Source: Pseudomonadota bacterium (GTDB taxonomy: Bacteria; Pseudomonadota; Gammaproteobacteria; Steroidobacterales; Steroidobacteraceae). From it: a stretch of DNA of 6,581 bases. Both the position numbers and the translations under genes were made by a program. The notes under the pieces were generated by a model. That model saw only the letters and a list, made by a program, of their open reading frames with translations, made no database searches and was not told the origin of the DNA. Location: assembly GCA_947454665.1 (NCBI GenBank), contig CANGMU010000134.1, forward strand, positions 1 through 6,581, written 5' to 3'. Of the stretch, positions 5,151-6,581 are shown in pieces (position 1 is the first letter of the stretch; each line of letters starts with the position of its first letter).

Positions 5151-6539
5151 TTGAACACCCAACTTCCTGCCTCCCTCGCGCCTGCCGGCAGCCCTGCGCG
5201 CCCGCTCGCATTGATCCACCCGACCGGCTTCGAGCCCTGGCTCGGCAGGCAGCCGGTGGCAGCCGCAGCCTGGTTGCGCGCCCAGGGCTTCAAGCCCGAA
5301 AGGCAGGCCCTGCAGACCTGGCCGGATGAGCAAGGTGGCTGCGGCGGCGCGGTCGTGGGCCTCGGTCAGGGCGTGGCCGATCATTGGCTGGCCGCATCAC
5401 TCGCGGCTCGCCTGCCCGCCGGCAGCTTCGCACTGGCCGAAGCCCTCCCGCCGACACAGGCCACGCAGTTCGTGCTGGGATGGCTGCTGGGCAGCTACCG
5501 CTTTGATCGCTACCGCAAGCCCTCGGACCGCAGCGCACCGCAACTGGTGCTGCCCGAGGGGGCGGATCTCGCCTATGCCGGCGCAGCAGCCGCAGCCGTG
5601 GGCCTGGCCCGCGACCTGATCAACACGCCTGCGAACGACCTGGGCCCCGCAGAGCTCGAAATCAAGGCGCGGGAACTGGCCACGCGCTGTGGCGGCGTGC
5701 TGGAAGTCACGCTGGGTGAGGCCTTGACTCAGGGCTTCCCCCTGATCGAAGCGGTCGGCCGCGGCAGCCCTCGCGCACCGCGCCTGCTGGACCTGCGCTT
5801 CCCGCGACCCGGTGCGCCGCGCGTCACCTTGGTGGGCAAGGGCGTCTGCTTCGATTCCGGTGGTCTGGATATCAAGCCGGCCAGCGGCATGCTGCTCATG
5901 AAGAAAGACATGGGCGGGGCAGCCTGCGCACTGGGTCTGGCCCAGCTGCTGCGCGACCTGGATGCCCCGATCGACCTGCGCGTACTGGTGCCGGCGGTCG
6001 AAAACAGTGTCGATGGCTTGTCGTTCCGCCCGGGCGACGTGCTGCGCTCGCGCAAGGGACTGACCGTGGAGATCGGCAACACCGATGCGGAAGGGCGCCT
6101 CGTATTGGCGGATGCGCTGGCGCTGGCCAGCGAGGAATCGCCGGACCTGCTGGTGGATCTGGCGACGCTCACGGGCGCGGCCCGCGTCGCGCTGGGCCCC
6201 GATTTGCCGCCCGTGTTTTCGGGAGACACCAGCTTGGCGGCCGCGCTGGTGCAGCAAGGCGAGGCCGTGGGCGATCCGCTGTGGCCGATGCCACTGTGGG
6301 CGCCCTATGACGACGACCTGTCCAGCCGCATCGCCGACGTGAACAACGCCGGCAGCAGTGGCTTGGGCGGGGCGATCACCGCTGCGCTGTTTCTGAAACG
6401 CTTCGTTGCCAACCCGGAGCGCTGGATCCACATCGACCTTTATGGCTGGAACCCGAAGGATCGCCCGGGCCGGCCGCAGGGTGCCGAAGCACACGCCTTG
6501 CGCGCCGTGCATGCCCTGATCCGCCAGCGTTACGGATGA
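5151..6539 (+). CDS. M17 family metallopeptidase (leucyl aminopeptidase family)
   Basis: This is a cytosolic two-metal aminopeptidase that removes N-terminal residues from peptides. The 462-residue product has a short N-terminal domain and a complete M17 catalytic domain from about residue 150. Key residues by alignment with E. coli PepA (constant offset of 40): K230, D235 (GKGVCFDSGG), K242 (LDIKP), D253 (KKDMGGAA), and D312, E314, R316 in the signature NTDAEGRL (310-317). All metal ligands and catalytic residues are therefore intact. No signal peptide is seen. The start is taken as TTG at 5151: no in-frame ATG or GTG lies between the upstream stop at 5073 and the GTG at 5256, and N-terminal sequence of the family type begins early. 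No good ribosome binding site precedes it. It is shorter than canonical PepA (503) and probably belongs to the divergent 'leucyl aminopeptidase family protein' branch, so no symbol is given. It is divergent from ilvC, and its stop overlaps the next ATG. Confidence 0.93.
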   Translation: MNTQLPASLAPAGSPARPLALIHPTGFEPWLGRQPVAAAAWLRAQGFKPERQALQTWPDEQGGCGGAVVGLGQGVADHWLAASLAARLPAGSFALAEALPPTQATQFVLGWLLGSYRFDRYRKPSDRSAPQLVLPEGADLAYAGAAAAAVGLARDLINTPANDLGPAELEIKARELATRCGGVLEVTLGEALTQGFPLIEAVGRGSPRAPRLLDLRFPRPGAPRVTLVGKGVCFDSGGLDIKPASGMLLMKKDMGGAACALGLAQLLRDLDAPIDLRVLVPAVENSVDGLSFRPGDVLRSRKGLTVEIGNTDAEGRLVLADALALASEESPDLLVDLATLTGAARVALGPDLPPVFSGDTSLAAALVQQGEAVGDPLWPMPLWAPYDDDLSSRIADVNNAGSSGLGGAITAALFLKRFVANPERWIHIDLYGWNPKDRPGRPQGAEAHALRAVHALIRQRYG

Positions 6540-6581
6540 GCGGAGCGCCGACCAGTCGGCTCGTCGAAGCCCTGTACCGCC
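6536..6581 (+). CDS. Start of a further gene, truncated by the window edge
   Basis: An ATG overlaps the aminopeptidase stop codon (ATGA), and the frame stays open for 15 codons (MSGAPTSRLVEALYR) to the edge. The 4-nt overlap implies co-transcription and translational coupling with the peptidase. The segment is too short to identify. LVEALYR resembles the first helix of some FecI-like ECF sigma factors, while NlpC/P60 proteins are remembered neighbours of this peptidase branch; neither can be decided here. Confidence 0.5.
   Translation, partial: MSGAPTSRLVEALYR

Noticed and set aside
4917..5384. Minus-strand 155-codon ORF as an independent protein gene
   Set aside because: Most of it is antisense to the aminopeptidase N-terminus and the rest is leader RNA. 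Only its last 58 codons are discussed as an alternative leader.
5397..6512. Minus-strand open frame (371 codons) inside the aminopeptidase gene
   Set aside because: Antisense shadow of a gene with a complete set of M17 catalytic residues; composition is Gln/Arg/Ala-rich without motifs.

Overview
The window is GC-rich and tightly packed, and it looks like part of a proteobacterial chromosome. The reductoisomerase (short class I type, with the FVSET/GPR-style C-terminal region) and the M17 aminopeptidase suggest a high-GC gammaproteobacterium, perhaps near the Xanthomonadales or Nevskiales. That placement rests on remembered family resemblance, not on a search. I see no insertion sequence, phage gene, CRISPR array, tRNA or rRNA.

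Layout: the minus strand from about 5113 down to position 2 is one branched-chain amino acid operon, in transcription order ilvC (4917-3925), leuA (3897-2359), ilvE (2347-1415) and leuC (1405-2). Gaps are 27, 11 and 9 nt, and the leuC ribosome binding site is built onto the ilvE stop codon. leuC ends 1 nt from the left edge, so leuD and leuB may follow outside the window. Together the genes supply the reductoisomerase of valine/isoleucine synthesis (IlvC), the first committed step and isomerase of leucine synthesis (LeuA, LeuC) and the shared final transaminase (IlvE). Acetolactate synthase and dihydroxyacid dehydratase are not in the window, so the pathway is split.

The region of about 230 nt between ilvC and the gene on the other strand (4918-5150) carries the regulatory signals. 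On the minus strand it contains a candidate sigma-70-type promoter, a candidate 9-residue leader peptide (MVRRLVRAH), a 14-bp antiterminator helix, and a strong intrinsic terminator ending in six U residues just upstream of ilvC. This looks like a transcription attenuator. Its geometry is odd, because the antiterminator arm lies inside the candidate leader ORF. An 8-bp inverted repeat brackets the promoter -35 element and could be an operator shared with the divergent gene.

On the plus strand, 5151-6539 encodes an intact M17 (leucyl aminopeptidase family) metallopeptidase that probably starts at TTG. Its stop codon overlaps the ATG (ATGA) of a further gene, of which only 15 codons are visible at the right edge. 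Apart from the attenuator and operator candidates, the window is ordinary housekeeping metabolism; I found no evidence of a new multi-gene system.
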